Part shown: positions 7,702 through 15,649 of the stretch, piece by piece
How positions within the stretch are numbered: the first letter of the stretch is position 1
How the letters are laid out: each line of letters begins with the position of its first letter
Assembly (NCBI RefSeq): GCF_012034245.1
Contig: NZ_JAATEO010000015.1
Span: 62,001-126,000, forward strand
DNA from: Micromonospora thermarum
GTDB taxonomy: Bacteria; Actinomycetota; Actinomycetes; Mycobacteriales; Micromonosporaceae
Length of the DNA: 64,000 bases
Reading direction: 5' to 3'
Notes under the pieces: model-generated
Seen by the model: only the letters and a program-made list of their open reading frames with translations
What the model was told of the DNA's origin: nothing
Databases searched by the model: none
Program-made: the position numbers and the translations under genes

Positions 7702-9294
7702 ATGGAGACACCGTTGCTGGCGAGTTCCCCGCAGGACACCCCCGCCCAGGCGACCCCACCGGCCGAGACGGCCGGCCGCCGCCGATCCACCCGGCGCCGC
7801 ATCCTGAAGGCGGGCCTGATCGGCGTGCCGGCCGTCCTGGCCGTAAGTGGCGCCGGCTTCGGCATCTGGTACGCGGTCAGCGACGTCGACACCGTCGGCG
7901 AGGTCGACTTCACCAACCCGCTAGCCATCCCACCGCTGCTCACCGGCCGCCAGGAGGGCGGGCGGCGCGTGTTCGACCTGACCGCCACCGCCGGTGAACG
8001 TCGGCTGAAGTCCGGCCGGGCCACGACGACGTGGGGCTTCGACCGCGGGCACCTCGGCCCGACGCTGCGGGCGACCCGCGGCGAGACGGTACTCGTCAAC
8101 GTCCGCAACGACCTGCCCGAGACCACCACCGTCCACTGGCACGGCATGCACCTGCCGGCCGCGATGGACGGTGGCCCGCACCAGCCGATCCGAAGCGGCG
8201 AGACCTGGTCGCCGACGTGGAAGATCGACCAGCCGGCCGCGACGCTGTGGTACCACCCGCACCCGCACGGCCGCACCGCCCACCACGTCTACCGGGGCAT
8301 GGCCGGGCTGTTCATCGTGGACGAGCCGGCCGCCTCGGCCGCCCGCCTGCCCTCCCGGTACGGCGTCGACGACGTCCCGGTCATCGTGCAGGACGTCAAC
8401 CTCGACGACGACAACCAGCTCGACGAGGGCTACTCGCGGATCGCCGACGTCGGGATCCTCGGCGACACCCTGCTGGTCAACGGCACCGTCGGGCCGTACT
8501 TCACGGTGACGACCGAGCGGGTGCGGCTGCGCCTGGTCAACGCCTCCCCGGCCCGCGTCTACAACTTCGGGCTCTCCGACGACCGGCCGTTCGCGCTGGT
8601 TGGCACCGACGGCGGTCTGCTGCCCGCCCCGCACACCACCGAGCGCGTCCAGCTCTCCCCGGGCGAGCGGGCCGAGATCGTCGTCACCGCACGCCAGGGG
8701 GAGCGGATCGTGCTGCGCAGCTACCCGCCGGCGCTCGGCCTCGACCCGATCAACAGCCGGATCACCGGCGGCGACGACCGGTTCGACGTCCTCGAACTGC
8801 GGGCCGCCGACCAGCTCAGCCCGTCGCCCGAGCCGGCCGCCACCCTGGCCGACCCGCCCCGCCTGGGCGTGGACGCCACCGCACCGGCCACCCGCCGCTT
8901 CGAACTGGCCGGCACCACCCAGATCAACGGCCTGGCCATGGACATGAACCGCATCGACTTCGGAGTCGTTCGCGGCACCACCGAGGTGTGGGACGTCATC
9001 AGCCCGTTCCCGAAGCCGCACAACTTCCACGTGCACGGCACGCAGTTCCAGGTGCTCTCGGTCAACGGCGTCGCGCCGCCGCCGGAGCTGGCCGGCTGGA
9101 AGGACACCGTCTACACGACGCCCGAGGTGCCGATGCGGCTGGCGGTGCGGTTCAGCGAGTACGCCGACCGCAACGTCCCCTTCATGTACCACTGCCACCT
9201 GCTGCTGCACGAGGACAAGGGCATGATGGGCCAGTTCGTCGTCACCGAGCCCGGCCAGACCCCCGGCACCCCACCGCACACCGACCACAACTGA
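7702..9294 (+). CDS. Multicopper oxidase, Tat-exported or membrane-tethered
   Basis: This 530-aa laccase/CueO-like oxidase couples substrate oxidation to reduction of O2 to water. All four copper segments are visible: HWHGMHLP, WYHPHPHG, HNFHVHGTQF and YHCHLLLHEDKGMM. The N-terminus has a Tat-like RRRILKAG followed by a hydrophobic stretch (residues about 34-55), suggesting export. In the cluster it could make a phenol-coupling or quinone-forming oxidation outside the cell, or simply handle copper. It is convergent, 16 nt apart, with the VOC gene. Confidence 0.9.
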   Translation: METPLLASSPQDTPAQATPPAETAGRRRSTRRRILKAGLIGVPAVLAVSGAGFGIWYAVSDVDTVGEVDFTNPLAIPPLLTGRQEGGRRVFDLTATAGERRLKSGRATTTWGFDRGHLGPTLRATRGETVLVNVRNDLPETTTVHWHGMHLPAAMDGGPHQPIRSGETWSPTWKIDQPAATLWYHPHPHGRTAHHVYRGMAGLFIVDEPAASAARLPSRYGVDDVPVIVQDVNLDDDNQLDEGYSRIADVGILGDTLLVNGTVGPYFTVTTERVRLRLVNASPARVYNFGLSDDRPFALVGTDGGLLPAPHTTERVQLSPGERAEIVVTARQGERIVLRSYPPALGLDPINSRITGGDDRFDVLELRAADQLSPSPEPAATLADPPRLGVDATAPATRRFELAGTTQINGLAMDMNRIDFGVVRGTTEVWDVISPFPKPHNFHVHGTQFQVLSVNGVAPPPELAGWKDTVYTTPEVPMRLAVRFSEYADRNVPFMYHCHLLLHEDKGMMGQFVVTEPGQTPGTPPHTDHN

Positions 9295-9310
9295 GGCCTC
9301 GACAGAGACT

Positions 9311-9775
9311 TCAGTCGGCGTGACGTGCGGCTCCGGTGCCGAAGCCGGGGCGGGTCTCCCGCTCGGCCAGCGGCTCCAACTCCTGGAACAGGGTGATCTG
9401 GAGTCCGGCCGGTGCCTCCAGGCGGGCGTTGAGCGAGCGCCACGGCGTGACCGTGGGCGGGGCGAGCTCGGTGGCACCGGCCGTGGTCGCCTCCCGCGTA
9501 CGTGCAGCGGTGTCGTCGACTTCGAACGCGACGCGGATGCGGGGCGCGATCTGACGGCCCACCTCCACGTCGTCGATCATCCGCTTCTGCGCCGGGTTGG
9601 CGATCTCCAACGTGGCTCGACCGGCGTCGAGGATCACCACGCGGGCATCGCCCTCACCTTCGAAAGCCGCCTGCTCAGGCAGGCCCAACACGTCCCGGTA
9701 GAACGCCACCGCCTCGGCGTAGTCCTCGGCCTCCACGACCAGCCGAAGCTGCCGTACCCGATTCCCGTCGGTCAT
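9311..9775 (-). CDS. VOC (glyoxalase/dioxygenase fold) family protein
   Basis: This 154-aa single vicinal-oxygen-chelate domain protein contains VVEAEDYAEAVAFYRDVLGLPEQ at its N-terminus (read as two shorter blocks around the FYRDVLG signature) and VAFEVDD mid-domain. The family includes glyoxalases, dioxygenases and drug-binding resistance proteins; the substrate is unknown. The ATG at 9775 starts the domain directly. It is convergent with the multicopper oxidase. Confidence 0.8.
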   Translation of the reverse strand: MTDGNRVRQLRLVVEAEDYAEAVAFYRDVLGLPEQAAFEGEGDARVVILDAGRATLEIANPAQKRMIDDVEVGRQIAPRIRVAFEVDDTAARTREATTAGATELAPPTVTPWRSLNARLEAPAGLQITLFQELEPLAERETRPGFGTGAARHAD

Positions 9776-9872
9776 CGTGCGACAGTAGGTCGAGCCGGCA
9801 GCAGCCGGCCACCCCCTTGACTGTGCCCGGGGCACAGCCAGGCATGCACGTCGCTGGGCCATGATCGGGAGC

Positions 9873-10046
9873 TCAGATGAGGCGCTGAATGCGCACCTTG
9901 GGCTGCTCGTTCCTCAGGTGACCCTGCTTGTGCTGGCGGACCTGCTCGTTCCAGACCTCCTGGTCGTAGTCGGGGTCCGGCGGGATCCACTTGTGCGAGC
10001 CGTCGCTGTAGTGGAACTTCTCGTCCCCGGGGCGAAGGATGCTCAC
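9873..10046 (-). CDS. Small hypothetical protein in XRE-regulator operon
   Basis: A 57-aa hydrophilic protein starts VSILRPGDEKFHYSDG. Its GTG overlaps the upstream stop as GTGA, which suggests translational coupling and supports it as a real gene. No domain is recognised. It is the last gene of the minus-strand run that follows the XRE/TPR regulator. Confidence 0.55.
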   Translation of the reverse strand: MSILRPGDEKFHYSDGSHKWIPPDPDYDQEVWNEQVRQHKQGHLRNEQPKVRIQRLI

Positions 10047-10261
10047 CGGAGCCAGCCGAGGAACCGCCGGTGCAGCGTGCCGGCGGGCACCCAGGTCAGG
10101 TCCTCGGTGGCGCGGACGAGCTGCGCTCCCAGGTAGAGGGCCAGGGACACCGGAGCGTCCGCGTACTCGGCTCGCAGCTCCCGCCGGCGGGTGGGGCACG
10201 GCCACGGAGCGCCGCAGCCCCCGCAGCTCCAAATCGGCAGCACCGGCCCGTGGGTGGTCAC
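10043..10261 (-). CDS. Small conserved cysteine-containing protein
   Basis: This 72-aa protein carries WSCGGCGAPWPCPTRRRELR, a pattern I recall from small actinobacterial proteins encoded beside XRE regulators and often misnamed flavin reductase. The three cysteines could bind a metal, which is inference. Its GTG overlaps the upstream stop as GTGA, and its own stop overlaps the next start in the same way. The function is unknown. Confidence 0.7.
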   Translation of the reverse strand: MTTHGPVLPIWSCGGCGAPWPCPTRRRELRAEYADAPVSLALYLGAQLVRATEDLTWVPAGTLHRRFLGWLR

Positions 10262-10476
10262 GCGCCCCGCTCCACGGACCGTGCCGTTGGCATGCGATCA
10301 GCCGGCTCACCATCCGTCCCGGATCGTTGCGACGTTTTGCGTGCCTGTCCCAGCAGGCGCTGTCGGGCCGCCTCCTGCTCACGTGCCTGGATGCGCTGTC
10401 CGGTGCCGGAGGTGACCGGCACCGACGGAAAGAGCCACCTGGCGAGTCGTCGCAGCAGCCCGATGAACGCCTTCAC
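10258..10476 (-). CDS. Small basic hypothetical protein
   Basis: This 72-aa protein begins VKAFIGLLRRLARWLFP, an amphipathic and possibly membrane-associated helix, followed by a polar basic tail. The GTG at 10476 has a good GGAGGGA ribosome-binding site. It heads the three-gene overlapping run and lies 126 nt after the XRE/TPR gene stop. No family could be assigned. Confidence 0.6.
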   Translation of the reverse strand: MKAFIGLLRRLARWLFPSVPVTSGTGQRIQAREQEAARQRLLGQARKTSQRSGTDGEPADRMPTARSVERGA

Positions 10477-10602
10477 GGTTCCGCTCCCTCCGTTCGGAAG
10501 GTGCGGATCCGCTGCCGACGGATGGCATTCTGCGTCCCGCGCCTCGTCCAAGGAGGACAGCGTCACCCCACGTGGAGTGTCGATCCAGACCGTGACTGTC
10601 CG

Positions 10603-11799
10603 CTAACTGGCTGTCCCGTCCGCTGTTGACTGACGGCGCGGCCCATACTCGGTGCACAGCTCGCGCAGGGCCGCTGCCTCCGGCACGCCGGCCCGTTCCA
10701 CCTTCGCCAACAGTTCGGCCGCCCGCCACCAGTTCGAGGGCACGACCCGCCCGGACGAGACAGCCTCCGCGCCCAGAGCGGTCGCCTCGTCGAGCTGGCC
10801 CGCGGCAACCAGGGCAAGGCCCAGGTCCAGGCGCGCCGACGCGGACCGGCGGGGTCGTGCCCCACCGTCCCCGTCCGGGTCCAGATCAGCGAGTACGGCC
10901 CGAGCGACCTGCTCCGCACCCGGGTCACCCGCCCACGCCAACGTCGTCGCCGTATAGGCGGCGGCCTTCGCCGGGTCGTAGCGATAGTGGTGTTCGGCCC
11001 GCTCGGGAACCGGCAGGTTCGCGGTCAGCCGTTCCACTCGGTCCAGCGCGTGGCGGGTCGCACGAACGTCACCCATCCGCGCCCACGCGCGCGCCTCCTG
11101 GGCGGTGGCCTGAATATGGGCGGAGCTGCCCTTCGGGGCGACCTGTTGGGCCTCAAGGGAGAGGCCGAGCGCCTTGCGGTAGTCGCCCTGGGTGAGCACA
11201 TCCCAGGCGCGGGTCTCCAGGCACCATCCCTGGATCTCAGCGTGCTCGGCATGATTGGCAAGGTCGAGAGCGGCCTTCAGATGCGCCCTCGCCGCTGCTC
11301 GTTGCTGTAGGTCGATGTGAACGGTGGCCCGTAGCACTGCGAGCCAGCCGCCGGCGACCAGGAGGCGGCGCTGCTGGGCGAGCGTGACGCGCCCGTCGAG
11401 TAGACGCACCACGTACGCGAGGTGCCGTCGTACCAGCGGCAGCAGGTCGGCCGGTGCCAGGGTCGGGTAGGCGCTGGCGAGGTCGTCGACGCCCTGCTCA
11501 ATCCGGTCGAGGACGTCTCCGCTGACATCGCTGGCGGTGACTCTCAGACGTAGCTCGGTGGCCTCGGCGGCGTGGTCGACGGGCACCTCAACGAGGCGAG
11601 CGAGCGCACCGCCCGCGTCGAGCACCTGATCCAGGTGGCGAGCGGTGTCGACGGTCGGAGCCTTGAGTCCGATCTCCAACTCGTGCAGGTGGCTCTTGCT
11701 TCGGTGGGCCAGCTGGCCGAGGGACCGCAGGGACAGTCCGCGTCGCTCACGAGATTCGCGTAGTGCTACGCCGAAGCGGGGATCCACCGATGGGACCAT
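10603..11799 (-). CDS. XRE-family regulator with TPR-like C-terminal domain
   Basis: This 398-aa protein has an N-terminal helix-turn-helix (residues about 8-62; SLRSLGQLAHRSKSHLHELE) and a long alanine-rich helical C-terminus of TPR type. This plan is common in Streptomyces and Micromonospora regulators that sense peptides or cell state. The small proteins downstream are probably its cotranscribed partners. It does not resemble the SARP-controlled cluster genes and may be part of a segment inserted between the two cluster arms. Confidence 0.85.
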   Translation of the reverse strand: MVPSVDPRFGVALRESRERRGLSLRSLGQLAHRSKSHLHELEIGLKAPTVDTARHLDQVLDAGGALARLVEVPVDHAAEATELRLRVTASDVSGDVLDRIEQGVDDLASAYPTLAPADLLPLVRRHLAYVVRLLDGRVTLAQQRRLLVAGGWLAVLRATVHIDLQQRAAARAHLKAALDLANHAEHAEIQGWCLETRAWDVLTQGDYRKALGLSLEAQQVAPKGSSAHIQATAQEARAWARMGDVRATRHALDRVERLTANLPVPERAEHHYRYDPAKAAAYTATTLAWAGDPGAEQVARAVLADLDPDGDGGARPRRSASARLDLGLALVAAGQLDEATALGAEAVSSGRVVPSNWWRAAELLAKVERAGVPEAAALRELCTEYGPRRQSTADGTAS

Positions 11800-12116
11800 T
11801 GCGCTTGCTCCAAGGAGAGGACTCGTTCCGCCGCTCCGCCGGCCGAGGAGCCGGCGGGCCGGTCAACAACGACCTTACCTCGTTGACGCTTGGACCTATA
11901 TCGCCATGTACGAAGCGGCGCTCTTCAATCACCGAACGGTCTGACGGACTGGGCCAAGAGCCTTACGCTGCCGACTTTCGTTTCCCCTCTAGCGCAAGCT
12001 AGCTGCTAGGACTGTCGCCTTAACGACAGTTACCTTCAGTGTGACCGCGTTCACGCCCAGTCTCAGGTGGCATTGCAAGAGCGTTCATATTGTGTGCCGG
12101 ATGGGTGGAGGTGGAT
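11800..12116. other. Divergent intergenic region, lower GC
   Basis: About 317 bp lie between the divergent XRE and membrane-protein genes. Composition is visibly more AT-rich than the flanks. A small inverted motif, CTAGCgcaaGCTAG, lies near 11990-12005. I found no convincing RNA, promoter match or gene here. Confidence 0.5.
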
Positions 12117-14123
12117 GTGGTTACAGGCTTGAAGCAGACGTCGGTCAAGGCCGATGGCACCCGTAACGCCCAACAGTACAGCGCAAGCGAAAACGCCTAC
12201 ACCGGCAATCCACTCCCGTCGCCGTCATCGACCTTCGCCATCTCGGCCATGCTTGTCGGCCTGTTGGTCTTTCTGGTTGCTGGCACGCCTCCCGTTTGGG
12301 GCGCAGGGGTAAAATGGACGAGTCGGGCACTTGCGCTCGTGCTGCTCGTCCTGTTGCTAGTTTGGCATTTTCGGCGGCGCTACTACCGGCCGCAATGGCA
12401 GTCGCACCGCCGTACCAGGGTGTGGCAGCTCCCAGGCAACCAGGCGTATGTGCTCCAGAGGAGTGCGGGTCAAAGCAGGGCGAGCGCCAAATTGAGCGAG
12501 GCGGACGCTGTGCGCCTCAGGGTCTTTACGAGAGCGATCATCTACCCTGCGGCCTACCGTCAGCGGATAACAGAACGGTATGAGCCGGGCCAGCGCACGT
12601 TGGTTCAACGTGTCACCATCGACGCACAGATTCCTGGGCGCGAACTGCGGCAGATCCTCAATCCCCGAGATCTTCTCAATGGTCATGTGCGCACCACGAG
12701 TGCGCCCCAGCAAAGGACTGCGACGGCGAGCCAGGAAATATCCGCAGTCTCGGCTGAGTCTACGCGTGCAAGCGAGCAAGTGATACTGTTTCCGATCCTG
12801 GTTCCCCGTAAGGGTGAGATGGTAGACAACTTGCGCATCCTTGCAAGTGACGGAAGCGCTCTCCCAACCCTCTCCTACCGGCAGTATCTGCAACTCGTTG
12901 CAGAGGCTCTCAGGACATTGCTGGACATCTCCTACGGCCGCGACATTTCAGAAGGTGCTCAGAGTGAGGCGATCGAGGCTGAGATCATGGCGTTGGCCGA
13001 CGCGATGCAACGTGCAGCCCCGGACGGCAGATATGAGAGCAATTCAGGAGCTGACGCCATTCGCCTCCTCGGTGCTGGCGACACGAACGGCGAGGTAGCC
13101 AACAAGGGGGCCTTGACGCTGGCGGCGCAACTCATCACCAAGCTCACATCTCACTACGCGGTGGTAGCTGCTGTTCCGTGCCCGCCGGACGGCAGATTCG
13201 TCATCTCCTACGAAAGATTGATGACGCCGACTCTCGAACTCGCTCCCCTGAAAGAGGGCGTCCTTGCGTGGTTTAAGGCAAGAGCGCGCCTGTTCTTTGG
13301 ATCGAGGCCGGTGGACTTCTCTGTTTCACTTGATAATGCATGGACGACTCAAAGCTACCACCTGGTTGTGGACGCTGAAGACAAGGTCTTCGTGGGCGTT
13401 CAGGAGGCGCCTGCTCTCATTCCGTACTTCACTGCCCACTGGAACCGTCTCGCCAAATCGGCGGCGGAGGGCGATTCGCAGCCCATCGCACGTGCGGCGC
13501 GACTCACAACTCCGCCACCGTATTACCGATTCCAGCGGCGGGCCGGTCAACGGTATGCGCATTTCTATACCAGGTTCTTTCCGGAGCCTCGGGAAGACCT
13601 CAAGGAGGGAACGCAGGTCCCGGAAGTTCGGTTCCGTTTCTACGAGGTGCCGCCAGGATCGGTTTTTCGTGCGGTTATTACGGCGTCGGCTGCCGCCTTG
13701 CTGATTTGGCTTATCGGCTTCGTTGCGTCGAGGAAGACTGATCCCGGCACCGACGTGCCGGCGTTCCTCCTCGTTTTTCCAGCTATAGCTGCCGCATGGC
13801 TGGGCTTCGACGGTCAACCGCGGCGCCTCCTTGAAGGTACTCTTGCCGCCCGCCTTTCTCTGGTTACGACGGTTCTCTCGTCCATCGCCGCTAGTGGGCT
13901 TTACATGATTAACAAGGCCCAGTTGCCACACCTCGCGTGGGACAACTTCTTCGGTATTCAGGTGCTGGGCATAGATTCCCTGGCATGGAGCGCGCTAACG
14001 ATGGTTGCTATTGTTAACGCGTCCTGCATTAGCTACATATACCTAGCTAGGACGTGGGAATTCATGCATCTATCGAGCCGCCCGAGCCAGTTTGACTCGC
14101 CAAAGGAGTTCCTTGTGGACTAG
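12117..14123 (+). CDS. Unrecognised large membrane protein with cytoplasmic core
   Basis: This protein of about 668 aa has two N-terminal hydrophobic helices (FAISAMLVGLLVFLVAG and ALALVLLVLLLVWHF), a soluble middle of about 430 residues, and four C-terminal helices including SLVTTVLSSIAASGLYMI. No enzymatic motif or named family is evident. The GTG at 12117 follows GGAGG by 5 nt; TTG at 12090 is also open. Codon use is less GC3-biased than neighbouring genes, which suggests recent transfer. A 59-aa protein follows, so the two may form a unit. A defence or stress role is speculation. Confidence 0.75.
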   Translation: MVTGLKQTSVKADGTRNAQQYSASENAYTGNPLPSPSSTFAISAMLVGLLVFLVAGTPPVWGAGVKWTSRALALVLLVLLLVWHFRRRYYRPQWQSHRRTRVWQLPGNQAYVLQRSAGQSRASAKLSEADAVRLRVFTRAIIYPAAYRQRITERYEPGQRTLVQRVTIDAQIPGRELRQILNPRDLLNGHVRTTSAPQQRTATASQEISAVSAESTRASEQVILFPILVPRKGEMVDNLRILASDGSALPTLSYRQYLQLVAEALRTLLDISYGRDISEGAQSEAIEAEIMALADAMQRAAPDGRYESNSGADAIRLLGAGDTNGEVANKGALTLAAQLITKLTSHYAVVAAVPCPPDGRFVISYERLMTPTLELAPLKEGVLAWFKARARLFFGSRPVDFSVSLDNAWTTQSYHLVVDAEDKVFVGVQEAPALIPYFTAHWNRLAKSAAEGDSQPIARAARLTTPPPYYRFQRRAGQRYAHFYTRFFPEPREDLKEGTQVPEVRFRFYEVPPGSVFRAVITASAAALLIWLIGFVASRKTDPGTDVPAFLLVFPAIAAAWLGFDGQPRRLLEGTLAARLSLVTTVLSSIAASGLYMINKAQLPHLAWDNFFGIQVLGIDSLAWSALTMVAIVNASCISYIYLARTWEFMHLSSRPSQFDSPKEFLVD

Positions 14124-14170
14124 CCTGACACGGACTGCTACTGTGTGCGTGCGAAGAGTTAATACGTAGC

Positions 14171-14213
14171 TTCACGCATAGGTGATCTTGCTCTGGCTCC
14201 AAGTGTGCGTGAA
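14171..14213 (+). promoter_or_regulatory. Inverted repeat between the membrane-protein and small-protein genes
   Basis: TTCACGCA (14171-14178) and TGCGTGAA (14206-14213) form an 8-bp stem with a 27-nt loop, 36 nt upstream of the small gene. It could be an operator, a weak attenuator or chance. Confidence 0.35.
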
Positions 14214-14248
14214 ACTTGCAGGATGGACAGCTCAAGAAGGAGGCGCAG

Positions 14249-14428
14249 ATGATGTCAAATGACTCGGAATACCATGTGTCATCACACGACTGGCCTGCTG
14301 GCACGAGCGACAGTGACTTGACCCTGGAGCAGGCCAACGAGGTCTTCGAACTCTTCGACAAGTTCTATCCCCTGGCAGTGCAGGGCCTGGCCAAGGTTTC
14401 GGTCCCTCCAGAGAAGCGTCAGAAGTAA
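14249..14428 (+). CDS. Small acidic protein of unknown function
   Basis: This 59-aa protein starts MMSNDSEYHVSSHDW, is rich in D, E and S, and ends with a short helical segment and a basic tail. A strong AAGGAGG precedes the tandem ATGs at 14249 and 14252. It lies 125 nt after the large membrane protein and shares its lower-GC codon use. No homology is recognised; a partner or immunity-like role is inferred only from adjacency. Confidence 0.55.
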   Translation: MMSNDSEYHVSSHDWPAGTSDSDLTLEQANEVFELFDKFYPLAVQGLAKVSVPPEKRQK

Positions 14429-14830
14429 CGGGCGATCGACCGGCGCAACAACCTGCCGTAGTCGGACGGGCGGATGGGGTCCGGACCCCTCTGCCCCCGC
14501 CGCTGCCGAATCGCTACCGCCGAGTGTGGGCCTCGTTGGCTCATTAGGTCGTCCGACGTGACTGTCAGAGGCAGAGGTGTCGGGTTCGGCAACGAGCCGA
14601 CTCATCTGCGCGTAGGTCTCCGAAGTGGGATTGGTCAGACGCTTCGCGTTCTCGAAGTGTTGGTACGCCCGGTTGCCGTGTATCGCGGCTGAAGCTCGGC
14701 GATCCGCGACTCCGGCAGCGACAGCCGCTCGTGCGTCGCCGGCGCTGCCGACCCTGGCTCGACCCCTGACCGGAATACTCTCCGTCGACTCCTGCCCACC
14801 GTCACCTCACTCCGTCGGCGACGTCCTGCC
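14429..14830. other. Gap of 402 bp without a confident gene
   Basis: The strip between the small acidic gene and the antitoxin gene has open frames only of shadow quality. One minus-strand frame reads AYQHFENAKRLTNPTSETYA near 14600-14660, which looks protein-like but has no start or family I can name. It may be decayed coding sequence. Confidence 0.4.
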
Positions 14831-15148
14831 TTACGCGATTGCCGCGATGTCGCCGTCGTCGAAGTAGATCGCCTGGTGAAGGCGACCGCCGAGGGCAGCA
14901 GCGTAGCGGGCGAGCACATCCTGGCCCGAGATCTTTCCCTGCTCGATCTGCGAGACGCGGCCCTTGGTGACCCCCATGCGGTCGGCGACCTGTTGCTGGG
15001 TCAGTCCGCGAGCACGACGAACCTCGGCCAGGCGGTGCCCGATCACGGTGGCAACGAGTTCCTGCTTGCCGGCCTCTACCGCCTGCTCGCCGCCCGCCCG
15101 CTCGACGTATTCGGCGCGGATGTCCTTCCACCGCTTGTAGCTGCTCAT
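14831..15148 (-). CDS. XRE-family antitoxin of a HigBA-type pair
   Basis: This 105-aa DNA-binding protein has a helix-turn-helix at residues about 36-90 (RRARGLTQQQVADRMGVTKG, then RVSQIEQGKI). It lies directly after a RelE/HigB-like toxin gene and overlaps its stop by 4 nt (ATGA), the usual higB-higA order. It is expected to neutralise the toxin and repress the operon. Confidence 0.85.
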   Translation of the reverse strand: MSSYKRWKDIRAEYVERAGGEQAVEAGKQELVATVIGHRLAEVRRARGLTQQQVADRMGVTKGRVSQIEQGKISGQDVLARYAAALGGRLHQAIYFDDGDIAAIA

Positions 15149-15510
15149 GGCCTCCCATCCTCCTTCTCGGCGCGCTCCTTCAGGTACATCTCGTAGCGAT
15201 GCTCAGCCAGGGGGATGGCTTCCCGGTACCAATCGTTCCACCGTCCGGCCTTGTCTCCGGCGACGAGCAGGATGCTCGAACGCCACGGGTCGAAGGCGAA
15301 CAGGATGCGAACCGTGCCGGGGCGAAGCTCCTTCAGGTTGGCTATCGACGATCCATGGATAGTGTCGACCAACGGTCGGCCGAGCCCGGGACCGGCCTCG
15401 GCCAGCAGGTCGATCGCCTGCACGACTCGTGTGTAGGTGGCCGGATCCAGGCTGTCGATCCAGTCGCGGACCTCGTCAACGAGGTAGACATCCCACTCCT
15501 CAGCCGCCAC
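15145..15510 (-). CDS. RelE/HigB-family toxin
   Basis: This 121-aa protein of the phage-derived Gp49/HigB-like group contains VRDWIDSLDPATYTRVVQAI, ELRPGTVRILFAFDPWR and a C-terminal basic helix. Family members cleave mRNA on the ribosome. The GTG at 15510 lacks a Shine-Dalgarno sequence, and a TATACT element ends 7 nt before it, so the operon is probably read from a leaderless mRNA. It is divergent from the asparagine-synthetase-like gene. Confidence 0.85.
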   Translation of the reverse strand: MAAEEWDVYLVDEVRDWIDSLDPATYTRVVQAIDLLAEAGPGLGRPLVDTIHGSSIANLKELRPGTVRILFAFDPWRSSILLVAGDKAGRWNDWYREAIPLAEHRYEMYLKERAEKEDGRP

Positions 15511-15517
15511 CTGTCCG

Positions 15518-15523
15518 AGTATA
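15518..15523 (-). promoter_or_regulatory. -10 element for a leaderless toxin-antitoxin transcript
   Basis: The minus strand reads TATACT at 15523-15518, placing the transcription start at or next to the GTG at 15510. No convincing -35 hexamer is seen 16-19 bp upstream. Confidence 0.5.
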
Positions 15524-15570
15524 GCGAATGGTAAACCACGTGGCCGAACATCATCTGCGACCGCCTCCCG

Positions 15571-15588
15571 TCGAGTCGCCGTCGAGGT
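15571..15588 (+). promoter_or_regulatory. Candidate SARP-binding direct repeat before the amidotransferase gene
   Basis: TCGAGTC at 15571 and TCGAGGT at 15582 are 11 bp apart and end 61 bp before the start at 15650. This matches the pairs before the halogenase and LLM genes. Confidence 0.5.
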
Positions 15589-15649
15589 GGCGTGGAACGC
15601 CGCCCGGCAGGCTCACGCGTAGTCGGACGCGAGGCGAGGGGTGATGCGC

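Noticed and set aside
14282..14919. Overlapping minus-strand frames after the small acidic gene
   Set aside because: None has a start with a ribosome-binding site or a recognisable domain. One stretch looks protein-like but is noted only as possible decay.
9295..15649. Integrase, transposase or tRNA-derived attachment site around the lower-GC block
   Set aside because: I looked for recombinase motifs, terminal inverted repeats and direct repeats at both edges and found none.
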